Assembly (NCBI RefSeq): GCF_011045025.1
Contig: NZ_JAAKZX010000031.1
Span: forward strand, 1 to 61,749
Length of the DNA stretch: 61,749 nt
Reading direction: 5' to 3'
From: Streptomyces ureilyticus
GTDB taxonomy: Bacteria > Actinomycetota > Actinomycetes > Streptomycetales > Streptomycetaceae
Position 1 is the first letter of the stretch; every line of letters begins with the position of its first letter. Of the stretch, positions 53,627-61,708 are shown piece by piece. The notes under the pieces are model-generated. The model did no database searches. It was not told where the DNA came from and saw only the letters and a program-made list of their open reading frames with translations. The translations under genes and the position numbers were made by a program.

Positions 53627-55032
53627 GTTCCGTGAGCCGGTCGACCGACGCCAACAGCCCGCGTTTCAGGGTCCGCCCGCCGGCCAACTGGATGAACGAC
53701 CCGAACGGCCCGTTCCGCTGGGGCGATCGATACCACCTCTTCTACCAGCACAACCCCGACGCCCTCGTGCACACGAACGTGCACTGGGGCCACGCCTCCA
53801 GCCCCGACCTCGCCCACTGGGACGACCACGGGATCGCCCTGCGCCCCACGCCCGACGGCCCGGACGAGGCGGGCTGCTGGTCCGGCTGCGTGGTGGACGA
53901 CGGTGGTGTACCGACAGCGGTGTACTCCGGGATCGACCACGACCACCAGGGCCTGAGCGCGATCTGTCTCGCCGTGGCAGAGGACGACGGCCTCCAGAAG
54001 TGGAAGCAACTGCCGGTGCCGGTGGTCGCCGGCCCACCACCCGGCCTGGACGTGACGATGTTCCGGGACCCTTTCGTCTTCCGCTTCGCCGGACGCCGCT
54101 GGGCGCTGATGGGCGCCGGCCACGCCGACGGCACCCCGTCCGTCCTGGTGTACGACTGTGAGGACCTGTACGACTGGCGGTTCGCCGGGGTCCTGCTGGA
54201 CGGCCGGGACCCGGCGGCGGCCCGCGCCTTCGGCAAGCGGGCGATCGGCTGGGAGTGCCCACAGTTGTGGGCGACCCCCGGGGGTGACTGGGTGCTGGCG
54301 GTGGCCCTGTGGGACGGTGATCCAGTGAGCACGGCTTACCTGACGGGACGTCTGATCGAGGCCAGCAAAGGGGAGTTAAGTTTCGCGGCCGGTACGGGCG
54401 GCGGCCCGCTGGACCTCGGCCGTGACTTCTACGCCCCCTCCGTCCTCCAGGACACGGAGTCCGGCCGCGCCCTGCTCTGGGGCTGGTCCTGGGAGTCACG
54501 CCCGCCCGAGGAGGTGGACCGCGCGGGCTGGTCCGGAGTCCTCACGGCACCCCGGGTGATGGACACCCACGAGGACGGCACGCTACGGGTCGTACCGGCT
54601 CCGGAGCTCGAACTACTGCGAGCGGCCGTCCCGTTCACGGCCGCACCAGGAGCGCACCGGCCACTCCCCCTCGCGTACGACCTGCTGGTGACCGCCCGTT
54701 CAGCGGCGACCGTGAGTCTGCTGCGGGCCACGTCCGGGGCCGAACTGACCGTGCGACTCGACCCGGCGTCCGGCACGGTGACCCTGGACCGCACGGCCTG
54801 GCCACGCTCCCGCCCGGACGGCACGGCGCCCCTGGTCCTGCCGACCCCGCCGGGCGAGACCCTCACCGTGCGGATCCTCGTGGACGGCTCCCTGCTGGAA
54901 CTGTTCGCGGGTGACCGGGCGACGGCCACGGAACGGGTGTACCGACGGCACGACGACATCGCGGAGTTGGCCGTGTCGGGGACGGACGTCGAGGTCACGG
55001 GCTGGGAGCTGGTCCCACCGAACCTCGCGTGA
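53623..55032 (+). CDS. Intracellular GH32 beta-fructosidase
   Basis: This 469-residue protein lacks a signal peptide and begins directly with the GH32 catalytic part: WMNDPNG (nucleophile), MFRDPFVF (RDP) and WECPQL (acid/base Glu). LFAGDRATATERVY lies in the C-terminal sandwich. TTG at 53623 follows AGGAG at 7 bp and overlaps the permease stop; a GTG at 53632 is the alternative. It would split imported fructo-oligosaccharides or sucrose in the cytoplasm. The 3' end overlaps the convergent lacI-type gene by 38 bp. Confidence 0.93.
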   Translation: MSSVSRSTDANSPRFRVRPPANWMNDPNGPFRWGDRYHLFYQHNPDALVHTNVHWGHASSPDLAHWDDHGIALRPTPDGPDEAGCWSGCVVDDGGVPTAVYSGIDHDHQGLSAICLAVAEDDGLQKWKQLPVPVVAGPPPGLDVTMFRDPFVFRFAGRRWALMGAGHADGTPSVLVYDCEDLYDWRFAGVLLDGRDPAAARAFGKRAIGWECPQLWATPGGDWVLAVALWDGDPVSTAYLTGRLIEASKGELSFAAGTGGGPLDLGRDFYAPSVLQDTESGRALLWGWSWESRPPEEVDRAGWSGVLTAPRVMDTHEDGTLRVVPAPELELLRAAVPFTAAPGAHRPLPLAYDLLVTARSAATVSLLRATSGAELTVRLDPASGTVTLDRTAWPRSRPDGTAPLVLPTPPGETLTVRILVDGSLLELFAGDRATATERVYRRHDDIAELAVSGTDVEVTGWELVPPNLA

Positions 55033-56059
55033 CGACGGGGCACTCCAGCCGCCGGGTGGTGACCGGCGGCGCGGTCCCGCTGTCGATGGCGTCCAGGAGC
55101 AGGCGGACGGCCGTCTCTCCCATCGCGCGATGGGGCAGAGCGACCGTGGTGAGGGGCGGGCTGAGGAAAGCCGCCATGTGTTCCTGGTCGTCATAGCCGA
55201 CGACGGACAGCTCGGCGGGCACGTCGAGGCCCAGGCGCGCGGCGGCGTGGAGGACGCCCGCGGCGACCCGGTCGTTGTAACAGACGATCCCCGTGGGCCG
55301 CCGGTGGGCGGGAACACCGTCCAGCAGCCGCAGCGCGCCCTCGTACCCGGCGGCGATCTCCCCTCCCGTCCGCATGATCCAGTCCTTCTCGGCGGTCAGC
55401 CCCACCGTCCGCAACACGTCCCGGAAGCCGCGCAACCGTTCCGCGGTCGCGATGTCGTCCAGACCGCCCACCAGGGCGACACGACGGTGGCCCGCGTCGA
55501 GAAGGACGCGCGCGGCGCTGCGGCCACCGGCCCGCTCGGCGGGGATGACGGCCGGGAGGGATCCGTCCTCGGGGAGACAGTTGGCGAGCACGGCGAACGT
55601 GCGGTGCAGCCCTTCCGGGACTCGGGCGCGGCGCAACGACAGCGCGGCGTAGATGATCCCGTCGACCCTCCGGTCGAGCAGTTCGGCGACAGCCGCGTCC
55701 TCGGCGACCGGGTCCTGCCCGGAGTCGACGGTGAGCACCAGGTGCTCACTGCTCCAGGCCATGTCCATGGCCCCGCGCAGCAGCCGCCCGGCGAACGGCG
55801 AGGTGGCGATCTCGTCCGTGACCAGACCGATCACGGCGGTACGACTCCGGCGCAGGCCGCGGGCGACCGCGTTCGGCCGGTAGCCGAGCTGTTCGGCCGC
55901 CTTGCGGATCTTCTCCTGCGTCTCGGCGGAGAGGTTGCCCTGGGCATGCCCGTTGAAGACGAAGGACACGGCCGTGTGCGACACCCCGGCAAGCCGGGCG
56001 ACATCCCGCGAGGTCGCCCGCTCAGCCCCGCCACCCCGCGTCTTCTCGACCCCGCCCAT
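54995..56059 (-). CDS. LacI-family repressor
   Basis: This 354-residue protein has a LacI HTH (TSRDVARLAGVSHTAVSFVFNG, hinge NAVARGLRRSRT) and a periplasmic-binding-protein-like effector domain. ATG at 56059 starts just before the HTH; the open frame upstream is spurious. It is the local regulator of the fructan genes by position. A perfect dyad 17 bp before its start suggests autoregulation. The divergent GH32/ABC region has a different repeat, so its target there is not certain. Confidence 0.93.
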   Translation of the reverse strand: MGGVEKTRGGGAERATSRDVARLAGVSHTAVSFVFNGHAQGNLSAETQEKIRKAAEQLGYRPNAVARGLRRSRTAVIGLVTDEIATSPFAGRLLRGAMDMAWSSEHLVLTVDSGQDPVAEDAAVAELLDRRVDGIIYAALSLRRARVPEGLHRTFAVLANCLPEDGSLPAVIPAERAGGRSAARVLLDAGHRRVALVGGLDDIATAERLRGFRDVLRTVGLTAEKDWIMRTGGEIAAGYEGALRLLDGVPAHRRPTGIVCYNDRVAAGVLHAAARLGLDVPAELSVVGYDDQEHMAAFLSPPLTTVALPHRAMGETAVRLLLDAIDSGTAPPVTTRRLECPVVTRGSVGPAPSP

Positions 56060-56075
56060 GCCTCGTCCCCGCCGA

Positions 56076-56095
56076 CTTTGCCTGATCAGGCAAAG
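56076..56095. promoter_or_regulatory. LacI-type operator
   Basis: CTTTGCCTGATCAGGCAAAG is a perfect 20-bp palindrome just upstream of the lacI-type start. Confidence 0.7.
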
Positions 56096-56695
56096 CCTAC
56101 CCGCGGGAGATGCTGCGGAGCCCGCCGCAGACCGAATGGACACCGGGGTAGAACAGCCGCTGGCCTCGGCACGCCGGGGTGCAGGTCGCTGTGCGGCCGT
56201 GGACGTCCGACCGCCGTCCCTCGCGGCTGTCAGCACGCCTCAATGAGACTCGGCCTCGACCGCCCTCGACAACCGTCGTGGGCTCCCTGCGAGGCCGCTT
56301 TCTCTCGGGGCCGTTTCCTCACCACTTACCGGCCATGGCCAAGACACATCCCGAGCGGTCCACAACCCTGAGGACCCCCATCGAACTCTTCGACCGCATG
56401 CTGACGCCGGACCGGCGGGCGCTCGACGTGCTGAGGGTTGAAGTACGCACCAGAGACGGGACCGGGAAGGCACGCCCGCGCCGTCGGGGTCTACCGCCTG
56501 TGGCGCGACGGCGGCTTCGCCGTCGCGCCCTCACCGCCGTCTCCGGCCTGATCGTCGCCGTCCGCATGTACGGGACACACCCTCCAAAGCCCTGAGCCAT
56601 ACCGGCTCTTCGCAGACGGGGGTGTAGTGCCTGTCGGGCGGTGCCCACGCACTTGAAAGTGCCTTTTGTAGGCCCTCTCTTACTCACTCATGATG
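56096..56695. other. Long intergenic region, one weak frame
   Basis: An 86-codon frame at 56335-56595 (MAKTHPERSTTLRTPIELFD) has no family match and an Arg-rich second half, so I do not call it a gene. The region separates the fructan locus from the redox island. Confidence 0.4.
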
Positions 56696-56714
56696 GTGTT
56701 ACGCACTACTAGTG
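56696..56714 (+). promoter_or_regulatory. HxlR-type operator before the DsbA gene
   Basis: GTGTTACGCACTACTAGTG; its reverse complement matches the element at 58046 (CACTAnnAGTnnGTAACnC). It abuts the RBS. Confidence 0.6.
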
Positions 56715-56725
56715 AGGTGAGGAAG

Positions 56726-57409
56726 ATGGTTGAGCAGGCGGCACGATCCAAGGGGTCGCGGGTCATCATCGAGGTGTGGGCCGACCTGGGCTGCCCTTGG
56801 TGCTACGTCGGAAAGCACCGGCTCCAGGCCGCGATCTCACAGCGCCCGGATGCGCATCGGTTCAAGATCATGATGCGATCCTTCGAGCTGGACCCGGAGG
56901 CGCCGCAGGAGCTGGAGAAGAATGAGGAGAGCTTCATCCGGACCCACGGCGGCACCGCCGCCCACGTCCTCCAGGCGGAGCGCCAGATGCAAGCCGTGGC
57001 TCGCAAGGAGGGGCTCGAGTACTCTCTGGACCGCCTGAACGCCAACACGTTCAACTTGCACCGCGTGGTGCAGTACGCCAACGACCAGGGCCGCGGGTTC
57101 GAGTTCTTCTCCGACGTGCAGGACGGCTTCTTCGCGGGCACCCTCAACCCCTACAACTCGGACGCTCTGGCAGGCGTCGCGGAGTCGGTCGGGCTGGACG
57201 GGCAGCGAGTGCGCGAGATCCTCACGAGCAACGAGTACGCCGACCGTGTGCGCGCCGACCGCCGCGAGGGTGTGGAGCTGGGCGCGACCGGCGTTCCGTT
57301 CGTTGTCCTCGACCGCCGGATGGCCGCCCCCGGCGCACAGAAGGTCGCTGTCTATGCCCAGTTGCTGGAGCAGGTGGCCGGGCCCGTGCCGAGTGAGCGT
57401 GTGTCATGA
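56726..57409 (+). CDS. DsbA-family (FrnE-like) oxidoreductase
   Basis: This 227-residue cytoplasmic protein has a thioredoxin-fold redox motif CPWC (WADLGCPWCYVGKHRL), the helical insert of the DsbA/FrnE group (NTFNLHRVVQYANDQG) and the cis-Pro loop GATGVPFVVLDRR. Relatives act as disulphide isomerases in oxidative stress or in polyketide pathways. ATG at 56726 follows GAGGTGAGG; earlier in-frame ATGs (56690, 56693) would lie in the operator. A 57-codon Cys-containing gene is coupled to its stop. Confidence 0.92.
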   Translation: MVEQAARSKGSRVIIEVWADLGCPWCYVGKHRLQAAISQRPDAHRFKIMMRSFELDPEAPQELEKNEESFIRTHGGTAAHVLQAERQMQAVARKEGLEYSLDRLNANTFNLHRVVQYANDQGRGFEFFSDVQDGFFAGTLNPYNSDALAGVAESVGLDGQRVREILTSNEYADRVRADRREGVELGATGVPFVVLDRRMAAPGAQKVAVYAQLLEQVAGPVPSERVS

Positions 57410-57579
57410 GCAAGGCGAAGGACGGACTTCAGATCGTGGCGGCCCCCGCCAGCGGGTGGTGCGATCCCCACACCGGGGTCTGCCACATCGACACCGCCGA
57501 CGAGGCAGCGAGCGCTGAGGCGAACAACGAGGATGCCGCGGGCGATGTGCCCGATGTACCCGACGCTACGGACCGATGA
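57406..57579 (+). CDS. Small two-Cys protein coupled to the DsbA gene
   Basis: This 57-residue protein starts at an ATG that overlaps the DsbA stop by 4 bp (ATGA). It has a short core, LQIVAAPASGWCDPHTGVCHID, with Cys19 and Cys26, and a highly acidic tail (ADEAASAEANNEDAAGDVPD, given in part). I know no named family. The coupling and paired Cys suggest a substrate or partner of the oxidoreductase, or a small redox or metal peptide. Confidence 0.7.
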   Translation: MSKAKDGLQIVAAPASGWCDPHTGVCHIDTADEAASAEANNEDAAGDVPDVPDATDR

Positions 57580-57593
57580 GTGCCACCGACACC

Positions 57594-58016
57594 TCAGCCT
57601 GCCGACGCGCTGACCGCGGCCTTGGCTCGGCCGACTCCGGTCAGCTCGCTGGCGGCCCGGTTGCTGGCGATCTCGCAGTGGTGGGTGGCGGCCCAATCCA
57701 CCATCGCCATCACCGCATCGATCAGCGACCGGCCTAGGTCCGTCAGCTCGTACTCCACTCGCGGCGGGACCTCGGCGTACGCGGTCCGGGTGATCAGGCC
57801 GTCGCGCTCGAGATGCTTGAGCGTCTGGGTCAGCATCCGCTGGGAGATCCCTGGGATGCTCGCCTGCAAGTCGGAGTAGCGCAGCGAGCCGGCGCTCAGG
57901 GTGCTGATGGTCAACACCGTCCACTTGTCGCCGATGCGGTCGAGCACCTCACGGATGAAGGCGCTGTCCTCCGGCCATGCCTGGCACGGACCACTGATCT
58001 GTCGCGTTGATGCCAT
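57594..58016 (-). CDS. HxlR-family regulator
   Basis: This 140-residue protein has the HxlR winged HTH (IREVLDRIGDKWTVLTISTLSAGSLRYSDLQASIPGISQRMLTQTLKHLERDGLI). A lone Cys lies ahead of it (GPCQAWPEDSAF), at the position used by redox-sensing members such as YodB and HypR. ATG at 58016 is chosen; the upstream frame contains its operator. It is divergent from the azoreductase fragment and convergent with the small Cys gene. It likely responds to quinones or other electrophiles. Confidence 0.92.
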   Translation of the reverse strand: MASTRQISGPCQAWPEDSAFIREVLDRIGDKWTVLTISTLSAGSLRYSDLQASIPGISQRMLTQTLKHLERDGLITRTAYAEVPPRVEYELTDLGRSLIDAVMAMVDWAATHHCEIASNRAASELTGVGRAKAAVSASAG

Positions 58017-58045
58017 CTCGATTCTCTCTCTTCCGGCTGCAACCG

Positions 58046-58064
58046 CACTACCAGTATGTAACGC
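58046..58064 (-). promoter_or_regulatory. HxlR-type operator before the hxlR/azoreductase genes
   Basis: CACTACCAGTATGTAACGC, 30 bp upstream of the HxlR start, matches the inverted element at 56696. Confidence 0.6.
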
Positions 58065-58155
58065 CCGCGGGGCGACCACGCACCGATCGACGACTCCGGC
58101 CCGCTCTCGGATCACCGGAGCGCGCTCTCAAACCACTCTCAAAGGAACCCCATCC

Positions 58156-58344
58156 ATGCCTTACCTGCTTCACATCGACTCCTCCGCGCTCGGCGAGGCC
58201 TCGGTCTCCCGCCAGGTCGCCCAGTCCTTCCTCGAAGGCTGGGAGGGCAAGGTTGTTCACCGCGACCTCGCCGCCGCATCCGTGCCCCACCTCAGCGCGG
58301 CCGGCATCACCGCACGCGTCACACCTCAATTCAATGGAGAGTGA
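58156..58344 (+). pseudogene. FMN-dependent azoreductase, N-terminal fragment
   Basis: The frame encodes MPYLLHIDSSALGEASVSRQVAQSF and HRDLAAASVPHLSAAGI, the flavodoxin-fold start of an AzoR/NAD(P)H:quinone oxidoreductase. It stops after 62 residues instead of about 200. ATG at 58156 follows AAAGGAACC. The FMN phosphate-binding start is present but the rest of the fold is lost, so it should be inactive. The stop overlaps the beginning of the FAD monooxygenase leader. Confidence 0.75.
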
Positions 58345-58349
58345 TTACT

Positions 58350-59747
58350 GTGAATGCACACGACACCATCGTGGTCGGCGCGGGACCGGTCGGGCTGTGG
58401 ATGGCGGCGGAGCTGGCCCTGGGCGGCGGGCGACCGCTGGTCCTGGAACGGGCCGAGCAGCGCAGCCCGCACTCGAAGGCGCTGGCCATCCACCCGCGCA
58501 CGATCGAGGTACTGGCGATGCGCGGGCAGGAACAGGCCTTCCTCGACGGCGGGCTGCCCGTGCCGGACGGGCACTTCGGCATGCTGCCTGCTCGCCTGGA
58601 CTTCCGAGGGCTGGCCACGCCGTTCCCGTTCACGCTCGCGCACCCGCAGCTGCGCACCGAGGAACTGCTCGAACAGCACGCCCTGGTCCTCGGGGTGGTG
58701 ATCCGGCGCGGGCACCAGGTGTCCGGGCTGAGCCAGGACGAACAGGGCGTGACGCTGCGGGTCAGCGGGCCGGACGGCGAGTACGAGATCACCGCGGACC
58801 ACGTGGTCGGGGCGGACGGGGCGGGCAGCACCGTCCGCCAGGCGGCGGGCATTGACTTCCCCGGCACCGACTCGACCGTCTTCGGCTTCCTCGGCGACGT
58901 CGAGCTGGCCGACCCGCCAGAGCGGCCGGGCTTCTGGCACAACGAACACGGCGCGCTGATCGTGGTCCCGATCCCTGGCGGGCGCTACCGCGTCACCGGG
59001 TACGCCCCGTCAGCTCCCACCCCAACCCTGGAGTCCCTGCGGGAGACGGCGAAACGGATCGCGGGCACGGACTTCGGCCTGCACTCCCCGGTGTGGCTGT
59101 CCCGCTTCGGCAACGCCACCCGGCTCGCGGCGGAGTACCGGAAGGGCCGGGTGTTCCTGGCGGGCGACGCCGCGCACATGCACTTCCCGGCGGGCGGCGT
59201 CGGGCTGAACGTGGGCCTGCAGGACGCGATGAACCTGGGCTGGAAGCTGGCCGCGGTCCAGCGGGGCTGGGCGAACGCGGCCCTGCTGGACACCTACCAC
59301 CCGGAACGCCACCCCGTCGGCGTGGCCCTGGGCGAACACACCAAGGCCCAGACCGCCCTGATCACCGCCACCACCGAGGAGGGCCAGTCCCTGCGTCGGT
59401 TCATGGCGGACCTGCTGCGCACCCATCCCGACGTGGCGACCGCGCTGGCCAACACGGTGACCGCGCTGGACGTGCGCTATCCGGGCACCCATCCCCTGGC
59501 AGGCCAGCGCCTCCCGGCCACCCGCGAGCAGCTGCACCTATTGCGCGAGGGCCGCCCGGTGCTGCTGGCCCAGGAAGCCAGCCCGGCGTTGAAGGACCTG
59601 GCCACGAGCGCGGACCTCCGGCTGTACGAGACCGAGCTGCCCTGGCCCACGGCCGCCGTGCTGATGCGCCCGGACGGGCACGCATGGGCCGCCGGGGACA
59701 CTGCTGGGCAGTTGGCGGACGCCATAGCGGAACTGCCCCTGGCCTGA
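58350..59747 (+). CDS. FAD-dependent aromatic monooxygenase
   Basis: This 465-residue class A flavin hydroxylase has GXGXXG (TIVVGAGPVGLWMAAELAL), the DG motif VVGADGAGSTVRQAAGIDF and the GD motif RVFLAGDAAHMHFPAGGVGLNVGLQD. The C-terminal thioredoxin-like part matches the RdmE/PgaE-type hydroxylases of polyketide pathways and of antibiotic inactivation. GTG at 58350 is preferred because GGAGAG lies 9 bp upstream; GTG at 58341 is possible. It follows the broken azoreductase directly. HxlR control is likely. The substrate is probably a quinone or polycyclic phenol. Confidence 0.92.
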   Translation: MNAHDTIVVGAGPVGLWMAAELALGGGRPLVLERAEQRSPHSKALAIHPRTIEVLAMRGQEQAFLDGGLPVPDGHFGMLPARLDFRGLATPFPFTLAHPQLRTEELLEQHALVLGVVIRRGHQVSGLSQDEQGVTLRVSGPDGEYEITADHVVGADGAGSTVRQAAGIDFPGTDSTVFGFLGDVELADPPERPGFWHNEHGALIVVPIPGGRYRVTGYAPSAPTPTLESLRETAKRIAGTDFGLHSPVWLSRFGNATRLAAEYRKGRVFLAGDAAHMHFPAGGVGLNVGLQDAMNLGWKLAAVQRGWANAALLDTYHPERHPVGVALGEHTKAQTALITATTEEGQSLRRFMADLLRTHPDVATALANTVTALDVRYPGTHPLAGQRLPATREQLHLLREGRPVLLAQEASPALKDLATSADLRLYETELPWPTAAVLMRPDGHAWAAGDTAGQLADAIAELPLA

Positions 59748-59753
59748 CAAAAA

Positions 59754-59791
59754 GCGGCGGCCCCCGGGAAAGCCCTCCCGGGGGCCGCCGC
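59754..59791. terminator. Strong bidirectional terminator
   Basis: GCGGCGGCCCCCGGGA (59754-59769) pairs perfectly over 16 bp with 59776-59791 around a 6-nt loop, after AAAA. It separates the convergent monooxygenase and beta-glucuronidase genes. Confidence 0.9.
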
Positions 59792-59819
59792 CTGGACTTC
59801 TAGATGCAATACGGTGCCC

Positions 59820-61610
59820 CTAGTCGGCCTTCCGCCAGCGGGCGCGCAGACTGAACGCCGCGCCCTTCGGCCGACGTTCGCGGGTGAACACTCCCTTCTT
59901 GTTGCCGTCGACACGGAAGACACCGGGCGCCGTGGCGAAGTCGGCGAAGTTCCAGACCTGCTCGCCGACGACCGCGTCGACACGGTCGAACACCCGGTGA
60001 TACACGTCGAGCAGTTCGGTCTGGTACTCCTCGGTCCACGGGCTGGGTACGACGCTGCGCAGTCCGGGGTAGGTGTCCGCTCCGTACTCGGTGATGACGA
60101 TGGGCTTGTCGTGCGCGGCCCACTGCCGCAGTTCCGCCTCCAACTCCGTCTCGGCCGCCGCCAGGTCGTCGGGGCCGAAGTACCAGCCGTAGTAACGGTT
60201 GAGGAGCACGACGTCGAACAGGTCGGTGACCACGCACTCGTCCGGTTTCCCCATGAGCGCGTTGACGTAGGCGACGGGCCGTGAGGGATCCAGTCGGCGT
60301 GCCTCGGCAGCCAGTGGTGCGAAGTAGTCGCGCGCCTCCGGTTGGACGTTGTCCGGCTCGTTGGCGATGGACCACAGCACGACACTCGGATGGTTCTTGT
60401 CGCGCGCCACGAGCTCTCTCACCGCCTGCAGGTGCGTGCGAAGTGTGCTCTCACCCACGGTGTCGGGCGAGAACGTAGACGCCTTCCGGCCGGAGCCGAA
60501 AACACCTCCCGCGATGTTCAGGTTCAGGCCGACGGCCGCCGTCTCGTCGATGACCACCACACCTTGTCGGTCCGCGTAGTCCAGCACCTCCTCGGCATAG
60601 GGGTAGTGCGAGGTGCGGAACGAGTTCGCGCCGGTCCACTCCAGCAGGGCGAAGTCATGCACCATCAGGGTGTCGTCGTGAGCCCTGCCGCGCACGGCGG
60701 CGTCCTCGTGCTTGCCGAAACCCTTGAAATAGAACGGGACTCCGTTGATCAGGAATTCCTTGCCCCGTACCTCTACAGTGCGCACCCCCACGGACTGCCG
60801 GTAACTGTCGACGAGGTCGCCGGAGGTGCTCCACAGCGTGGCCTCGAGTTCGTAGAGGTAGCCGTCTCCGGGCGCCCAAGGATGCACGTCCTCGATCCTG
60901 AGGGTCCCCACCGCCCCGGTGGCGGCATGGACCTCGGCCCCGGAGGCATCGCGCAGCGAGACACGCACCACGTGCTCTTCGGCTTGAGCGGTGCTGTCCA
61001 CGCGATAGGCGACGAGGCCGGTCGTGTCCTTCAGGCTGGTGGTCACGGTGATGTCGGTGATGTGGACGGGGGGCGTGGTGTACAGCCACACGGGCCGGTG
61101 CAGGCCCGCGTAGTTGAAGAAGTCGAAGAAGTAGTGCTGCACCCGGCGGCCGTCCTCGCGTTCCTCCACTCGGCCGGGTGGTATCGACTCCCAGGTCAGT
61201 TCGTTGTTGACCACGACGGTGACACGGTTCTCGGCACCCGGCCGCAAGTGCGCCGTGACGTCGGCCTCGAAGGGGGTGTAACCGCCTTCGTGCCGGGCGA
61301 CCTCGACATCGTTGACCCAGGCGGTGGCGCGATGCGTCGCGGCGTCGAAGCGGAGTACCGTCCGTTCCCCCGCCCACCCGGCAGGAACCCATACCTGCGT
61401 CTGGTACCAGACGTCGCCGACATGGTCACGGACGGTCGTGTCCGGGAAGATGTCGTTGTAGCTGGCCGGCACAGGGATGTCCACGGCGCCCGCGAGCTGC
61501 GAGCGCCACCAGCCCTCGGCACGGCCGGCCCCCTCCGCGTCCAGGCGGAAGCTCCACAGGCCGCCGAGAGAGCGGCGTTCACGAGTGGGGCCGTCCTGGG
61601 GACGAAGCAT
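59820..61610 (-). CDS. uidA: GH2 beta-glucuronidase
   Basis: This 596-residue protein has the GH2 jelly-roll (SLGGLWSFRLD, VWYQTQVWVP), Ig-like and TIM-barrel domains. The acid/base Glu is in WSIANEPDN and the nucleophile Glu in VITEYGADT. NKKGVFTR near the end is the N-x-K motif that recognises the glucuronate carboxylate. There is no signal peptide, so it acts on imported glucuronides. ATG at 61610 follows AGGAGA. The frame continues upstream into an ABC-ATPase remnant, but those residues are not part of the enzyme. Confidence 0.94.
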   Translation of the reverse strand: MLRPQDGPTRERRSLGGLWSFRLDAEGAGRAEGWWRSQLAGAVDIPVPASYNDIFPDTTVRDHVGDVWYQTQVWVPAGWAGERTVLRFDAATHRATAWVNDVEVARHEGGYTPFEADVTAHLRPGAENRVTVVVNNELTWESIPPGRVEEREDGRRVQHYFFDFFNYAGLHRPVWLYTTPPVHITDITVTTSLKDTTGLVAYRVDSTAQAEEHVVRVSLRDASGAEVHAATGAVGTLRIEDVHPWAPGDGYLYELEATLWSTSGDLVDSYRQSVGVRTVEVRGKEFLINGVPFYFKGFGKHEDAAVRGRAHDDTLMVHDFALLEWTGANSFRTSHYPYAEEVLDYADRQGVVVIDETAAVGLNLNIAGGVFGSGRKASTFSPDTVGESTLRTHLQAVRELVARDKNHPSVVLWSIANEPDNVQPEARDYFAPLAAEARRLDPSRPVAYVNALMGKPDECVVTDLFDVVLLNRYYGWYFGPDDLAAAETELEAELRQWAAHDKPIVITEYGADTYPGLRSVVPSPWTEEYQTELLDVYHRVFDRVDAVVGEQVWNFADFATAPGVFRVDGNKKGVFTRERRPKGAAFSLRARWRKAD

Positions 61611-61708
61611 GGTTGGTTCTCCTGTTCTGTTTGCGCCTGTCGACGCGGCGGTCGAATAGGTCGAATAGGCGGGGATGAAGGGCGCCCAGGGGACGGTCAG
61701 CACCCCCG

